64,000 nt of DNA from Melieria omissa (Eukaryota; Arthropoda; Insecta; Diptera; Ulidiidae), in assembly GCA_963971225.1 (NCBI GenBank), contig OZ020269.1:7130001-7194000 (forward strand), read 5' to 3'. Within the stretch, counting starts at the first letter, position 1. Every line of letters starts with the position of its first letter. The position numbers and the translations under genes are program-made. This document shows positions 35,906 through 50,800 of this stretch, one piece after another. The notes under the pieces are model-generated. The model made no database searches and was not told where the DNA came from. It worked only from the letters and a program-made list of their open reading frames with translations.

Positions 35906-38494
35906 CAAAATTGGACTACAACCAAAGCGGGCAGTGCCATTCAATTGTTGCGTTGTGCTGTGCTGTGCGCCGCCGCGACTGCGTTGTCTGCGCGCTAAAC
36001 CCTGTGCAACAGCAACAACAACAACAACAGTAAACGATCACAACAGCAATAGCGACGTCGATGGAGCAATGGCAACGGAGATGCAGACGACGGCGGCGAT
36101 GATGGTAGCGATGGGGACGTTTACAGGTGAAGTGGTGGCAATAGCGTTTTACGCGCGGTTTCGCGCCCGGCTCAGCTGCTGCACAGTATAACGAAACATG
36201 TATGTTGTAGCCAAAAAATGTAAGCGCTGTTCCATTGCAGTGAGATGCACTAAGCAGGTCTTTTCCGCGCCTTAGTCAACATCGGACCTTCATAAAACGA
36301 AGAACTACGTGTTTATGTGAGTAAATGTGTATTCAAATGGCGCGACAGTGTCTAAAGCGTCTGAAGAAATCGAAGAAAGTGCAGCTGCCGAAACAATTTT
36401 TCTTTATGCAGCCCACTACTTGTGACCCACCACACTAGTGGCTAATGCGGTGGATCCAAAGCAGTATCTTTCGAACCGTAACATTATTATTTTACAGATT
36501 TCATATTCATGCAATGCGATTATTCTTCAGTGGCTTTCCATTTCCCTAGCAGACTAAAGCGCTCTCAGTTCAATTTTGATAAAAGGCACCACGCTCCGCT
36601 AATTTTTATAATAAATATTTTCATTACACATTACATAAACACATTTCCTTAGGGGTTCGACATTTGATTGCTGAGACTTTTGACCGTTATTTACAAGATT
36701 TGATGAAAATTGTTTGCACTGCGAACACACTCGCCACACTGTGTGTACGAGAAATGTACGAAAACTCGCTGTTATATCAACGACTTGGTTGACCGTACAT
36801 GGAGGTACATGTGTACGCTGCAAATCGAGAAGAAAATCATCAGCGCCTGGTAATGAGTTCGTATCCTCAAGAGCAAGGAGAGAGTGTGTAAAAGTGGTCA
36901 AGCCGATTCCGACGGCGCTCACTCCTCACACATTCGCTGGCAATTTTCATTTCCACCAGTGTTTTCCATTTCTTTCACATACAAGAAAACTGTTGTCAAA
37001 GCAGATTACGTAACGGTAGCATTAGAGCGCGGCTTGTTGCCGATCATTTTTAATATGCCTGTTTTTGTCTGTGCCATTTACTCGCTCGGCGAAATGTCAC
37101 CGGCAGACATTGACATCGTATAGTGTAGCCGCTTCCGTTCGGCGGCGGCTGGCGCCACAACCCAATACACTCTGCCCATTATGCAAGTACACGCAAACAC
37201 CACAAATGGCAAACTTGAATTTGCCTAACCTCGTAGAGTACTCTCGCGGCACGCCCCTGCGCCTTCCTACCGCGCAGCATTGAGCGCTAGCAGTAACCAT
37301 GAACTACGGTGGAAAGCCGACGCGCCGATGCCTGCAATAGTTTGCCTTAAATTTCATTACTTTCTTCACCCGGTAATTGAATATTGTGAGGTGGCGACTT
37401 TGTTGCTGAACAGCGTAAGTGCGAGGGAAATGTGAAATGCAAGTGTTGATTTGGGCAAAAGTATCAAATGATCGGAGTTATAGTATGCAACCTAATCTAA
37501 AGCAAAGCAAAGCAAAGCAAAGCGTTAACAATAACGAAAGCGGAAGAGCGCCGCATTTAACGTCTAGGCCAATGGGAAGTCCATATTAAGTCCGTAGTTG
37601 TTGATTAATTATAGTGCATTTTCTTTCAATTTCGTGTGCGCCTACTCGTTTTACGTGCCGCCGTTATACGCAACGGCGCAATCAGCGATACCTACAAATT
37701 TTTTGCTATACAGAGGTGCGCGCCGGCTGGTGGCGTCGATAATGATTTACATAACACATGCAAAAGAAGAAAAAATGCAAATGCCTTCCTCAACGGCACA
37801 CAAGAGCCTCACGCCACATTCTCGCGAAGCTTTCGTATCCAGAGCATGCAGAAATGCATTCGATTTAAATCTGCGCCGCGCATGCGCGCATAATTCGACT
37901 GGCTGTAACTGGGATACGTTTACATGATGGCGCAACGGCGCGCATGCACACCATATGCGGTAGACTGGCTATTGCCCAAGCAGCAATAAAACGGTAAAAT
38001 GCGCATAAAAATAATGAAGAGTGCAGCACCGCAACTGGGCCAAAGTAATTTGATGAAAGAAAAAGTGAATTTGCCAAGTGCTGCAATTCAAATGAGAAAA
38101 CCTCTAACATTTCGAATTATTTGATAAATGTGGACATATTTCCTGGCAATCAGGACCCTGAACGCATTCCTAAAGTGTTTTTTAGAAACAGGGAATTTGC
38201 GCATGGACGCTAACACTGCCGCCAGAGTGAGTCAGTCAGCCAACCAGTTGCTGGTATTGTGGAAATTTCATAACCCAACACTCGCCAGCCAGACATCAGC
38301 CGCTGCGCGCATTGTACCTCAACGCGTACTTCAGCTAACAAACTTTGGCAAATTTTCTAAAAGACATTACGAAAAACTGCATGACGTACGCTTAATGATC
38401 TTTATTGTTGTTTTTGCTATCATTAATTTGGCCAGAAAAATTAACCCAAATTTTTTGTAGCAAAAAGCGTAGCAACAATCGGCTGCCGAATATG
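35906..38494. other. Intergenic, no gene recognised
   Basis: CAA/ACA-rich low complexity near 36010-36030 and a short AGCAA tandem run near 37498-37522. Open frames of up to about 110 codons lack recognisable features. Confidence 0.45.
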
Positions 38495-38821
38495 TTAGCG
38501 TTGTGTTATGCATGGTAGTCGCTCCGCCCCATATTTAAATGTAACACAAGCAAACAAAATCAAAAGTGGCAGCAGCGAGCACACACCAAAGAAGTCATAA
38601 GTTACTTGAAAATAAAGCACTCTGCAGGCATTTTCTTGTGGTCGGTAAGCGCAGATTAATTTGTTTTGGTCAATGACCTTCATTTGAATATGAATTATTT
38701 TTTGTTCGGTGTGCTTGCAGTCAGACATGCATTCACAATTTACGATTTCATGAGGCGTATTATCGAAAATCTGTTTATATGTAGTTGTAAAAGGTGAAAT
38801 ACTCGACGTTACCTTGACCAT
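38495..38821 (-). pseudogene. Possible degenerate DEG/ENaC (pickpocket-type) channel C-terminal fragment
   Basis: A 108-codon minus-strand frame contains NCECMSDCKHTEQK, reminiscent of the C-x-C-x3-C segment before TM2 in pickpocket channels, and then VLYFQVTYDFFGVCSLLPLL followed by a short hydrophobic run, roughly where TM2 would be. The normally conserved G-x-S selectivity motif and the FGG stretch are absent, and an in-frame stop lies just upstream. I see no further channel exons nearby. It could equally be a chance frame. Confidence 0.22.
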
Positions 38822-38940
38822 ATTTTGTGCATTTTAACTGCCCACTAGAAGAGCAGAAACACCATTTGGTATATACTTTCAGCTTTTTTTCCTCGGCCCT
38901 TTACTTGACAGCGTAAATTTGTTAAGTTTGCTCTTAACTC

Positions 38941-39225
38941 TCTCAACTTCGATCTACCATTTCGGCCCTCTCTTTTATATATGATATTGTTTCTGGATTC
39001 ATCGATTGCCCTGATTTGCTCGGTCTAATACACTTCCAAAACCCAGCTAAGTCGCTGTGGCGACATCATATATTTTGGACTGAGGGTCATAAAGTTCATT
39101 ATGCACTTAATGAGCCAATCAATAGAGCGCTTTCTGATTTTAACTTTCTTTATGCTAATCATCATTTTGATTTTAACTTAAGTAGGGCTCAATTTAAGTT
39201 ATTTCTTTGGAACATTTTTAACTAG
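38941..39225 (+). mobile_element. 3' remnant of a non-LTR retrotransposon ORF2
   Basis: In one frame: TISALSFIYDIVSGFIDCPD, LLGLIHF, then HKVHYALNEPINRALSDFN, and FDFNLSRAQFKLFL before a stop. This matches the pattern of the C-terminal end of Jockey/I-type reverse transcriptase polyproteins (YDLL.G.IDCPxLL..I.F.VP ... Y..N.PI.R....FN .. D...S...FK). Upstream is frame-disrupted, so it is a dead, 5'-truncated copy. An A-rich tract follows near 39303. Confidence 0.5.
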
Positions 39226-40561
<1,336 letters not shown>

Positions 40562-40863
40562 TGCGTTGGACCTTGGTGTGTGTTTAGTTCTTCTGTATTT
40601 TTCGGTAAATTTTTTAAAATAAATACGAATCGTAATTGAAATCCAAGGAGCTTTTGCGTCCCCTAATTATGAATAAAACATCAGCATAGCTGTATGATAC
40701 ATGTCTTTTGAGGCATTTAATAATGATATACAATACAATTCGTTCACCTACGAACTAATCTCGAAAAATACTCGCAGTTAATATACAACGATTTCAACTT
40801 AAAGCAAGCATAAAATCTAAACTTAGGGAAGACACTTTACTATAATACATGTGCTAACGTGGG

Positions 40864-43800
40864 CTACTTCTCCTCTATGCCATTGCTGCTGCTGTTCTTA
40901 CGCCGCACCAACAACGTCTGATTGGCATTGGACTCTGACAGCGAGTAGATCTCGGCCTCGAAGACGGGTGGGCACTCCATGTGGGGGTATTCGGGCGTGG
41001 CAGCGGTCGAACCCGCATTAGCGTCTCGTTCATGTGGTGGCAGTGGCGGCGGCGGTGCCACCGTATCTGGCGCTGTGATAATAGAACTTGCAGCCGACGA
41101 CGTCGATCCGTGATTACTGCGAAATTTACCGCTATGGCCGTGACTGGACACTTTCGGAAAAATTACCTGTGAGAAGATCTCTCGATCGTACTCCCGTCCT
41201 GCGCAGGTAGGCGTGACGGGGGTGGACAAACCGATGCTCAATTGCTGCAGCTGATCCTGGCTTTGATGATGGCTGCCACCAAAGATTGTGCGGTGTAACA
41301 GAGGCGAGCCGAGTATCTTCTTCTCCTTAGAGCTCCTGGCTATGCTGTTGTTGCTCCCACTAGCGCCGCCACTAGCACCGCCAAATGTTGTGGTCAACTT
41401 GCTAAATATGGGCATTGGCGCCGAGTTCTTGCGATGCCCCTCATACTTTACGCTCGCCTTGTCCTTCAGGTCGTTGTTATAGGTGTGGCTTTTTTTAATA
41501 GTACTGCCGGTGCCCGTCTTCTTGTTCAGCGGCAGTGTCATCGTCATGCCCGAGGAAGCAGATGTGCCGCTGCCCGACGCATGCTTGCTAAACTGCTGGA
41601 AGATGCGCTCGCTCTTGCTCTTCTTCTTGAAGCTTCCGGAACGTTTCTCGTTCATCGACTCGGCCACCGACGAAGTCGACGAGCAGCTATTACTCGAGTG
41701 CTTCTTGTGCTTATGCGTCAGCAACACGAAGGGGCGAGACTTACCCCCGCTGTAGTCTATGTGGTGCTCTGCACTGCTGCTGGTCGAGGAGACGTTCGAG
41801 AGCTGACGCTGTGCAGTGGCGCCACCACCAGTGCTCACTGGTTCGTCGCCGTATATTAACTCGTAGCCGAAGTCACGCAGCTTAAGGCCCTCCTTGGTGC
41901 GAGTGCGCCTAATGTCCTCATCGTCCGGCTTGAAGCTTATCTCATAATCAGGTGTCTTCGGCAGGCTACGACTTTGCGTCTTGGATAGTTTATTACTATT
42001 GCCACAACTCGAATTCGCGCCGTCTCCGCCTACCGATCCATGTTGTTGTGGCGTGTTGCCGTGCAGGTACGCACCCCGTTCATCCTTTTTCTCCACACCC
42101 AGCAACACCCGGTTATTGTACATCTCCTGCGCCTCTTCTTTTTGTTTCTGGAGCATCAGGTCCTTTAGAGTGATGAAACTCTGCGCGCTGTGGTGCGCGT
42201 CCCACGAATTGGCCGGATTAATTTTTGGCAGCGAATAGTCTAGCGTCTTCGACGTCTGAAAGTCAAACTCGACCAAATTCGGATTTGAAGCATGCAGGAA
42301 GTTGTAGGGAATCTTCTTAATGGACTTGCCCAGCGTGTTGCTATTTGTGCTGCTAGTGCTGTCGGGACTGTTGGGTGGCAGACTGGGCGGCTGTTGATGT
42401 CGGTGACCCAGGGTGGCAGGATGGATGGTAGGCGCAGGCGATGATGGCGGCCCTAGGCTCAATGATAGGGACGTCACCGGTGAATCGGCGCCGTTGCTGA
42501 CTATCGAACTGCGGCTGGAGGAGAGCGAAAGCTTTCGCTGAGGTGCTGCCATATCTGGCAGCTTAACGTTGCCAGTATTAAGTGGCAGCTGCAACGTTGT
42601 ATCGTGGTGGTAACCGGGCGTGTTTGTACCGATCTGTATGCCGAAACTGCCGCCAGGGACCTTACGGTAGCTACGGTATTGGTCCGTGGGTACCGGAATG
42701 TCACTCGACAATTTCTTTTCACTTGAAGCCGATGCGCTTTTAAACGGAAGCGTGCCTTTTGTTAACTTCCGCAGCGACCCCAGGTATCGCCGCTCGTTCT
42801 TCACAGTCGAGGTAACAGGCGTTGATGAGCAGGAACTGCTTACTATCCCTTCTTGCATCATCGCTCGCGGCGATGGCGTACACAAGTTTTTAGCTACCAC
42901 GGATTCACTCTCTTCACCCGAGCTATCTGTCTCAGAGAAGAGCTCCTTCGTTTTGATGTCGTCCATAGCAGCATCCAAATTGTGCGTCAAAGTCGTCAAA
43001 GCATGCGGCTGAATGGTCGCCTGGCGGAGCAACTCCACCCACTGGTTAAGGGCGTCCTGCGACTCCACTGCAAAGTAGAACGTCTTAGCCGCGTGGTATA
43101 CTTTGAAAGCATGCGGCTTGGAATGCACCTCCTGTAGTAACGAAAATCGGTTAATGGATACGTTGCAAGACCACAACTGAGCTCACAACCACTTTGCAAC
43201 TTACCTTAGCCAGAGAGACCGTGAAGCCAGGCAAGAATATTACGCAATTCGCTTTCAGTGCTTCCTTCGATCGAAATCCGTAGAGAATTGTGTCCAGCAT
43301 CACGAAGTAGAAGCGCGCCCAAAAGGTAACACCACGCCGATCCTTGGTGCGTCTGTATAGGTGGCCCTGTATGTCACCTGTGCCAAGAATCTTCAGGTTC
43401 ACGTTACGTCGCTTCGCAATCAGGCTGTGTTTCTTCTTCAACGTCAGCGTTCTACTCTTGGTAGGTGTGTGCAATTCACTCACCGCTGTCGCACTGCAAC
43501 CATTCGCTGGTAACAACGCCAACGTCACAGGCCGACTGGTATCATCGCTGTCTACATGGTTGGCACTTTTATCTGATTCACCCATTACAACAGAGGATAG
43601 CGCATTCGCTTGTAGCGCTGGCGGCTTCAGGGGAGGAGGCGGCGGTATTGGAGGCGGCATTATATCCTTCTGCTTACGTGGCCTAGGTGGCGGCACTGGC
43701 GGTGTTTGCAGAATAAATTCCTTACGGGGCTCAATGGCAGGCGGTGTATCGCATTCTTCGCCTGTATCATCGTAAGCGGGCGTGCTGTGGCTCTTATCCA

Positions 43801-45829
43801 AGCGACCACGTCGCGCTAGTATTGGCACATTAATGGCTTCTATCAAGTCTGCACTCTCATTCTTTGTCACTTCTTTCACTGTCTTACTCTTGTCAGTTGT
43901 CTGAGTCGTCGATGCAAACTCGGCGTTGCGTTGTACGTCGACGGCATCTTCATCCTCTTCATCCGCAAACGGTATTGGCTCGAAAGTCTCCAGTATGGTG
44001 TTGTCCACGTTGCACGTATACTTTTCATCCACTGGGTAGTCCGCGTACTTCATACTGGCGTCGAAGCGAACCACTTTGCAAACACCCGGCTTAGAACGAT
44101 CGACCTCACCTGTGTTCTCTATTTCAGTGACGTGCTCCGATCCCTCCGATTTCCCTGTCCTACCCAACTGCTCCTGCACCTGAGCGCTGTCTTCATCGAC
44201 TTTTGGCACTGTTCCACTTAGCTCAATGCACGTCTTCGGTCTCGATGCCAGCTCTAGCCCGTAGCCGAACGATTTCGACTTATCACGTAAGCTAGGCGAT
44301 GCCGGATCTCCGACAATACTGGTCTGAGGCTTGTGCCGCTGCAGATCCTCACCGCCGCCGCCCATCATGTCCCCACAAATCGTGTGTCGGCGTTGCAAGA
44401 GGGAGCGTGGCTTCTCGTTGTAGAGGCGCAATTTCTTTTCCGATACCTTTGTCTCGGTGGGCGTCAGATTCTCGCTGGAGTCGCTGTCCGACGTAGTTGT
44501 GGTAATCTTTTCAGCATTGGTTGTCTTCAACGTCAGCGACAGATCAAAGGTCGTCGCAGCATTCGGTACGGTCAGGAAGCTAGCGCGTGGGCTGGGTAGA
44601 TTCTCACCCCAGCGCGTACCCGTCACGCGTTTTTTGCTTGGCAACGGGAATGGTTGCGTGTAGGTCTGACCGTAGATGTTGGTGTGCTTCGGGCGTTTCT
44701 TTAGCGTCAGCACCACGTCCGGTGGTGATACGTGTAGCTGGTGCCACACAGTTTTCCCTTGCCAGCCTACAACGGTCTGATAGTGGATCTGTACGATTTC
44801 GTCACCAGCCTCGATCTCAACTCGAGCGTGCGCCGGCGAATTGTACTTGATCTGAGAAATACGGTGCACTCCGTGGTAGTTGGGCTCGATCTCAAAGCCA
44901 GGATCCAGGTCTCGCTTTTTTACTGTCACCAAATTTAGGGAGGCCGGCTGCAGGAGCATCGGATCAGTGATGTCTTGGATGATGTAATTGGCAAGACGAT
45001 CCAGTTTCTCGGCTGTACCGCGAATCTGCTCTACTGGGCGCTCTACGAAGCGGTCGCGCTGAGCAATTGTCGCCATTTCCAGGCCCAAACGCAGCATGTT
45101 GCGGCAAATCTCTGTGAACTGCAGCTGTCCCTGGAATGGGGCGCGTTCCAGCCAACCAATTAGTGGTTTAATGGTGCCGATTGTTCGTGTGATGTCGCTT
45201 AGAATTTGAGTTTCGATCTGAGAGGCGTAGCAGTGTGTGGCCAATTGCCGGTACAAGCTGTGTGCTGCAGTGGCCACATGCAGCGCCATGAACTGCAGGT
45301 TTTCCTTGTCCAGATTGTAGTGCTGAAAACGAAAACGATACACCATCAGTTTAACTGAACAAGTACAAGTAAAAATTCATGCTTTTGAACACCCTATACA
45401 TATTCAAACTTTCATTTGCCCATTCCGGGAGATGGGAAGACCGCGGATTGCAAAACGCTTACGCTACTAGGTTCACTCTTTCATATTGTTGTTGACCCAA
45501 CCACAATCTACACCCTCTACCAGAGCTCACAATGTTTCGCAAATTTTCCACCGCCTCCAGCACAATTTCCTGATGCCCGATGGAGTGCATGCCAAGTTGT
45601 TCCAACTCGTAGGGACGAATGTTGAGTAGCTGCCTTCCGCCGACCTCATTATTCGTAAACGAGTTAACGTAGTTTCCCATTGAGTCATCTAGACCTGCGG
45701 ATGAAGCAAAAACAGAGCAGCAGTCAGCGGCGCAGCTTGGGTCTTCGGCCCCAGCCCCAAACCCAACAAACCTTTCAGCCAGTCCGTCACCTGGCCAGGC
45801 GTCCACTCGGCCACGTTGATGAAGGCCAT
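40864..45829 (-). CDS. cnk: Connector enhancer of kinase suppressor of Ras (CNK), 4 coding exons
   Basis: Exons on the minus strand are 45772-45829, 45531-45694, 43205-45322 and 40864-43131; all junctions keep phase, giving about 1535 residues (the fly protein is about 1550). The order is: SAM domain at about 1-74 (MAFINVAEWTPGQVTDWLK; IRPYELEQLGMHSIGHQEIV), CRIC domain at about 75-200, PDZ at about 205-290 (LNLVTVKKRDLDPGFEI ... VVLTLKK), proline-rich block near 615-655 (PPVPPPRPRKQK, MPPPIPPPPP), and PH domain at about 720-820 split by the last intron (GHLYRRTKDRRGVTFWARFY; HAAKTFYFAVESQDALNQW). The C-terminal half is Ser-rich and mostly disordered. CNK scaffolds Raf and KSR at the membrane in Ras/MAPK signalling. 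The exon 2 donor is AAC ATT|GTGAGC; exon 1 uses GTTTGT, a weak donor forced by frame. Confidence 0.95.
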
Positions 45830-46267
45830 CGCAACCGACGCTTTGCTTTCTATTCACTTTATGCTGATTTTGCACCAATGCGCACAGTATTTCTCAACTT
45901 TTCATCGGACAAAAACTATACAAAATTTTTTAAGAATTTTCATTGCCAGCGATTGTTCCGATCTCAGATGTTCCTGGAAGACGCGAATGACGGGAGACTG
46001 CAACAGACAACGTCATTCCCATAGAGTTCGCGCCTATGCACACTGGCAAAAATTTAGCGCAAATGCTCATAAAGTGTGCACTGATGGCAATGACTTTTGT
46101 TTGGTTTTCCTTTGGTTTGACTTTTGATTAGTTAATTATTTACACTTCTCTTAAGAAAATAATTATATACCTTTGGTTCTATTTTGGACTACAGTCTTTG
46201 TGTTTTCGAGTCGATAGCCATAGCAGCTAATGATAATTGTACTTTACATTATATGTATATTTTTTGT
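45830..46267. other. cnk 5' flank
   Basis: Probable cnk 5' UTR and promoter region; no clear core promoter motif, no other gene. Confidence 0.4.
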
Positions 46268-46531
46268 TCCTAATAAATAGGTAGTTGCAATGCGACAGAT
46301 AAAAATAAAATTGGCAATTGGAAAAAAATATTTGTTTACAAATTGTGTACTACTATTTTAATTTTTGCTACAGAGCTGCAATTCCTTACAATCAGTTTAT
46401 GTAGTAGTATCATACAGTTTCTGTATTTTTTACTTGTTTTTGCACCCTAAAAATTTTATTTATTTTTGTTAAAAAAGCAAATGACTTTTTATTTTGCTCG
46501 ATTGAATCTACCTGTATATTTCTGTATCATG
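46268..46531 (-). repeat. MITE copy 2 (about 264 bp)
   Basis: Reverse-complement relative of 11960-12195. Its right end (CCTGTATATTTCTGTATCAT) matches the right end of copy 1 in the same strand sense, although the body is inverted, which is what terminal inverted repeats predict. Noncoding. Confidence 0.6.
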
Positions 46532-47866
46532 GTTTTAATCAATATTTTTAAACTAATATTATGTTGAAGCTCAATTATGTGCATTTAATTTTCAATTGTT
46601 TGTTTACGTCCGGCGGAACCCATTTTCATATTCATTCAAGTTTTCAAGTTCATTCGCAAAAAACACTTAGGTTTTTACCATACCGCCAATCTCAAGCTCA
46701 AAAACATAATTTGTAAGTACCACAATGAAATATTTATTTCACTATGTTTTGTCAAAAAGCTAATTGCATTAACACTGTAATCGCTCTCTGATTTATTGAA
46801 GTGAAACCTACATATTAGATAAACATATACATTGTCATCTTAGATGTGTCACTGCCAATACCACAACGATTACCTAGAATTTTCTTCAATTAAAAGTTTT
46901 CTTTGAAGCCGTACCAAATTTCAAACGATTGTGTATATTTCAGTGGTAATTGCTTTTAATATAACATAACATTTTTCAAGGTCTTTATTTTTGAGTGTAG
47001 GAAATTTCCCCAGTGTGCGACGCTGTCATATTGCTGTCATTATCGTCGTCTTCTTTCAACAATTTTGCACTTTTCCAATTTTCACTTTGGTTTGACCGCG
47101 TGCCGACGCAGAAATGGCGGTGTCCTCGTCATCGCAGGGAAAGCAAGTTAAATTTTATCCCTCCAGCTCAGCCAGCTCTGACAGGTAAAGTCCAGCAGCA
47201 GCTGCAGCGCTCCATATAAAAACAAACAACAACAACGTAGGCCCAAACACCGTCGTCAACCGTCGCAAGTTGTCACACAACAACAAGAACAACAGGAGAA
47301 GAACGCAGCACCGCCGCGACTTACTAATTAAATCCTAATAAAAAGTGTTTAAACGTCAAGAAAAAACAAAACATCGGGAACATTCACAACAAAAACTACA
47401 AGCAAACGAACTCGAAAGCAAGAACTCGAAGTCGCTGGTGGTCGCGGCGCTAGACGACGACAGCACGGTCGGCTTGAATCTTCGTGCTCTGGGCCCCAAA
47501 CACTGCGCAGTTTTACGTGCCGTCCCGTCAGTGTCGAACTTACAGTTCGCCGTGATATACCGCCGCGTATTATTAGCAGTAACAGCAGCCACCTGGACCG
47601 CGCCGACATCTGCAAGCTGCGTTCAATGCGACGTTGATCCGGAAAACCCAATAACAGTTGCGTTCAAGTTGCCGGTCAGCAGCATTGTACAATTACTGAG
47701 GCCGCCGCGACGCCGACCCCGTTGCCAGCGGCTGCATTTATTTTAAGCAACCTCATTATCTTGTGCAGTGCACCGCGTTGATTATTCGTAATTTTTCGCT
47801 TGAATCGCGCTCGCTGAGAGTTTCGCTCCCATACGGTCTGTTTGTTACGGATTTGACAAGGCCAGC
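46532..47866. other. Upstream of the UCKL1 gene; 5' UTR likely
   Basis: AT-rich to about 47.0 kb, then CAA-rich, GC-higher sequence to the proposed ATG at 47867 that looks like a long fly-type 5' UTR. No recognised gene. Confidence 0.45.
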
Positions 47867-50800
47867 ATGAGCAGCGTGCTGACAGCTGTAGCCCACAATG
47901 GTGCCGGCAACACGGCCAAACAACACAACAAGAAAAACAGGAAAAAGTCTTCAACGGCATCCACACCCGTATCCGCCGCAGCATCGTCGTCAGCAGCATC
48001 GTCGTCGTTTTGCACTGCATCCTGCTTGTCATCATCATCGTCGTCGACGTCGTCCTCATGCTCCAAATCGGCCGCCGACAGTGGCGTTGACGTGGGCGTT
48101 GTTGGTGCAGCCGTTGGCCTCACTGGTCTCATGTAAATTACGCTACATTTCTCCATACATTCGCTAACGTAGTTATTGTCATCTCGTTGCCTCCTCTCGC
48201 ATCCACCCATCAATAAATGGAAGGCTAGCTTATGGCTAAATTGCTTGCATGCTTTGGTGGTAGTCTGGGTCATTGTGGTCCTACTGATTGGGAGCATTCG
48301 TCGAGTTTGGGCGGAGTGTGGTGGTCTTACCGACTATTTACGTGCTTGTGAAACGTGGCTGCTCTAGTCATAGTTGCAAAAAGTGAAATAGATTTATCGT
48401 GATGTAGATTGATGATTTGCATCCGCATAAGTTTCAGCATTCCCGGCAAGCATCATGTTGCGGGGTGCACACGAAAAGTTGGTGATAGAGCTGCCGGGAA
48501 GCAATCAGTATTTGCTCATTTTTGGTTTTAAGTTGAAGACGTCGGAGTGCGGTATGTGTAAAACGAGGCGAATAGTGTGCGCACGGGGGGAAATGCTAAA
48601 AATATCCAGTCACACAGCAGACAGACAAGACAAAGAAAAGCACATGTGAACAAGCAGGCGTGCACATGCTAGCGTCACTATGTAAAGTGTTCCATAAATT
48701 GTATCCCTACGCTAAGTTAAAATTGGTCATGAATTTATTTAGGTTTGTGAGACCTTAATGGGTTCGTAACAACCAATAAGTACACGTTTTGAACAGAGCC
48801 TTTCAAGTGTTCGACGTGGCCAGTTAATAAAAGGCAAATGTCGGTTTATGCTAATGTCGAAACTAGCAAACAGCCTTTACTTAAGGACACACATATATAT
48901 GTATATACAAAACTTTCATGGGATTGCTGCTTTGGCATGCGTGCGTATGGAATGACCTAAACATAATGGGTATGCCGACTAGAGCGTGCGGTTGTCTCAC
49001 GCTCGCAAATATAAACGTCGACGCGAAGTAATTGAATGAATTGCCCTCAATTAATGAATGCGGTGGCGGACAATGCTTATATGCCGGCTGAGGCAAATTG
49101 CCAGAGTGCCGCCCCTAATTTTTTTTTTATTAAATGCATACAAAAATTTTCAACCACATGTGATTTGTTTAAATTAATTTTTTTCATACAAATCAATTGA
49201 TATTTAATCAAATAATGAATAATTGGAAATACTTCTATGGATTTGGCGCCCATTACAAATATTTTTATTTCTTCTTTGCCGCCCCTCCCAATATGCCGTC
49301 CTAGGCACTTGTCTCATAAGCCTCGTGCTGTGACTGCCTCCGAGTGGATGCTTCAGCAAAAACCGACGATCATAAAGGGTACAGGCACGAGCCGTAAACT
49401 TGCTGCGGCACTGCACACAATGTTGTGAAATTTAATGTGTCATGTTCTGCGCAAATATTCATTGTGCTCCCCGAGGTTTGTTTCATCACCGAACTTCACA
49501 TTTAACATTAACAGTCCGCACATTCATCCATTGCAACTATTTGAGGTTATACATTGTCGCATTTCTGCAATTCCATTAAGTACCCTGCCAAACCTGGCGA
49601 GTCGGGTCGGCGTTATTTCAGCCAGTGGCGCATTCTCCCACCATCGCGTTCAACTTTTAGCGTTAGCAGTTCTATGCAGTTCTGTATTTGTGTGGACGAT
49701 TGGGCTCCTTTCTCTCGGTGTTGGTTCTACTACTATATGTTCATGTCCTTCTGCTCTGCCGCTCATCAAATGTCCTTACACTTACAGTGACGATCGGCCG
49801 GACGTGACAGAGGAACTTTTTGTCGACCCTAATCTTCACGTAGATCTCGGCAATGGCGAGTACTGCTGTCCCGCGTCGCCCACTACGGTGCCCGGTCGTA
49901 TTGTCACTTCGAACTCACTGGAGTCACCGATGCGCACGAACGCTCCACCACGTCCCGCACGCCGCCAGCGGACCACATCTGTGAACAACCAAACAACCAC
50001 CGCCAATCCGTCGGACTGCATAATACGCGCTAACAATCGCACTATTTACACTGCCGGGCGTCCGCCTTGGTACAACTGCGCCGGGCAGCAGGTCGAGCCG
50101 TTCGTGATCGGTAAGTAGCAAGCCTACAGGCTGTGTGGCAATGCACGCAGGTGTTTAATGTGAATTGAGCTGTTTTGCAGGGATTTGCGGTGGGAGTGCT
50201 TCCGGCAAAACGACCGTGGCGCAAAAAATCATCGAAAGCCTGAGCGTGCCCTGGGTCACGCTGCTCTCCATGGACTGTTTCTATAAGGTAGGTGTGAAGT
50301 GCCTTTTTTTCGTTTGGGAATAATCGATTACACTCTCGTCGTTTCTCTCTGTCCTCGCTGCTGCTGCAGATTTTGAATGAGAAACAGCACCAACAAGCGC
50401 TTCTGAACGAGTACAATTTTGACCATCCAGATGCTTTTGACATTGATTTGCTCGTAGAGGTGTTGACAAAACTGAAGGAGGGCCGTATGGTCGAAGTGCC
50501 CATCTACAATTTCGTGACGCATTCGCGTGAGTCCAAAACGGTAAGTGCGGCTTTAGAATCGGTGCAAACAATCGACTAATCGATTTTGTTGCACAGAAAA
50601 CCATGTACGGCGCCAACGTTATAATTTTCGAAGGCATTTTGGCTTTCCACAGTCCCGAAGTGTTGAAGTTGCTTGATATGAAGATTTTTGTGGACACAGA
50701 TTCTGACATTCGTCTCGCAAGACGGCTGAAAAGGTAGTTATTAAATTTGTATTCAATACGATGCGGATGCTTGGATTTATTACGGAGGACAGCAGACTCA

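Noticed and set aside
41434..41859. Plus-strand frames opposite cnk (also 42686-43012 and 43344-43775)
   Set aside because: Antisense shadows of a well-supported coding exon.
49435..49787. Upstream extension of the UCKL1 frame as a first exon
   Set aside because: The frame is open by chance into a clear acceptor (CTTACAG at 49787); its residues do not resemble UCKL1.
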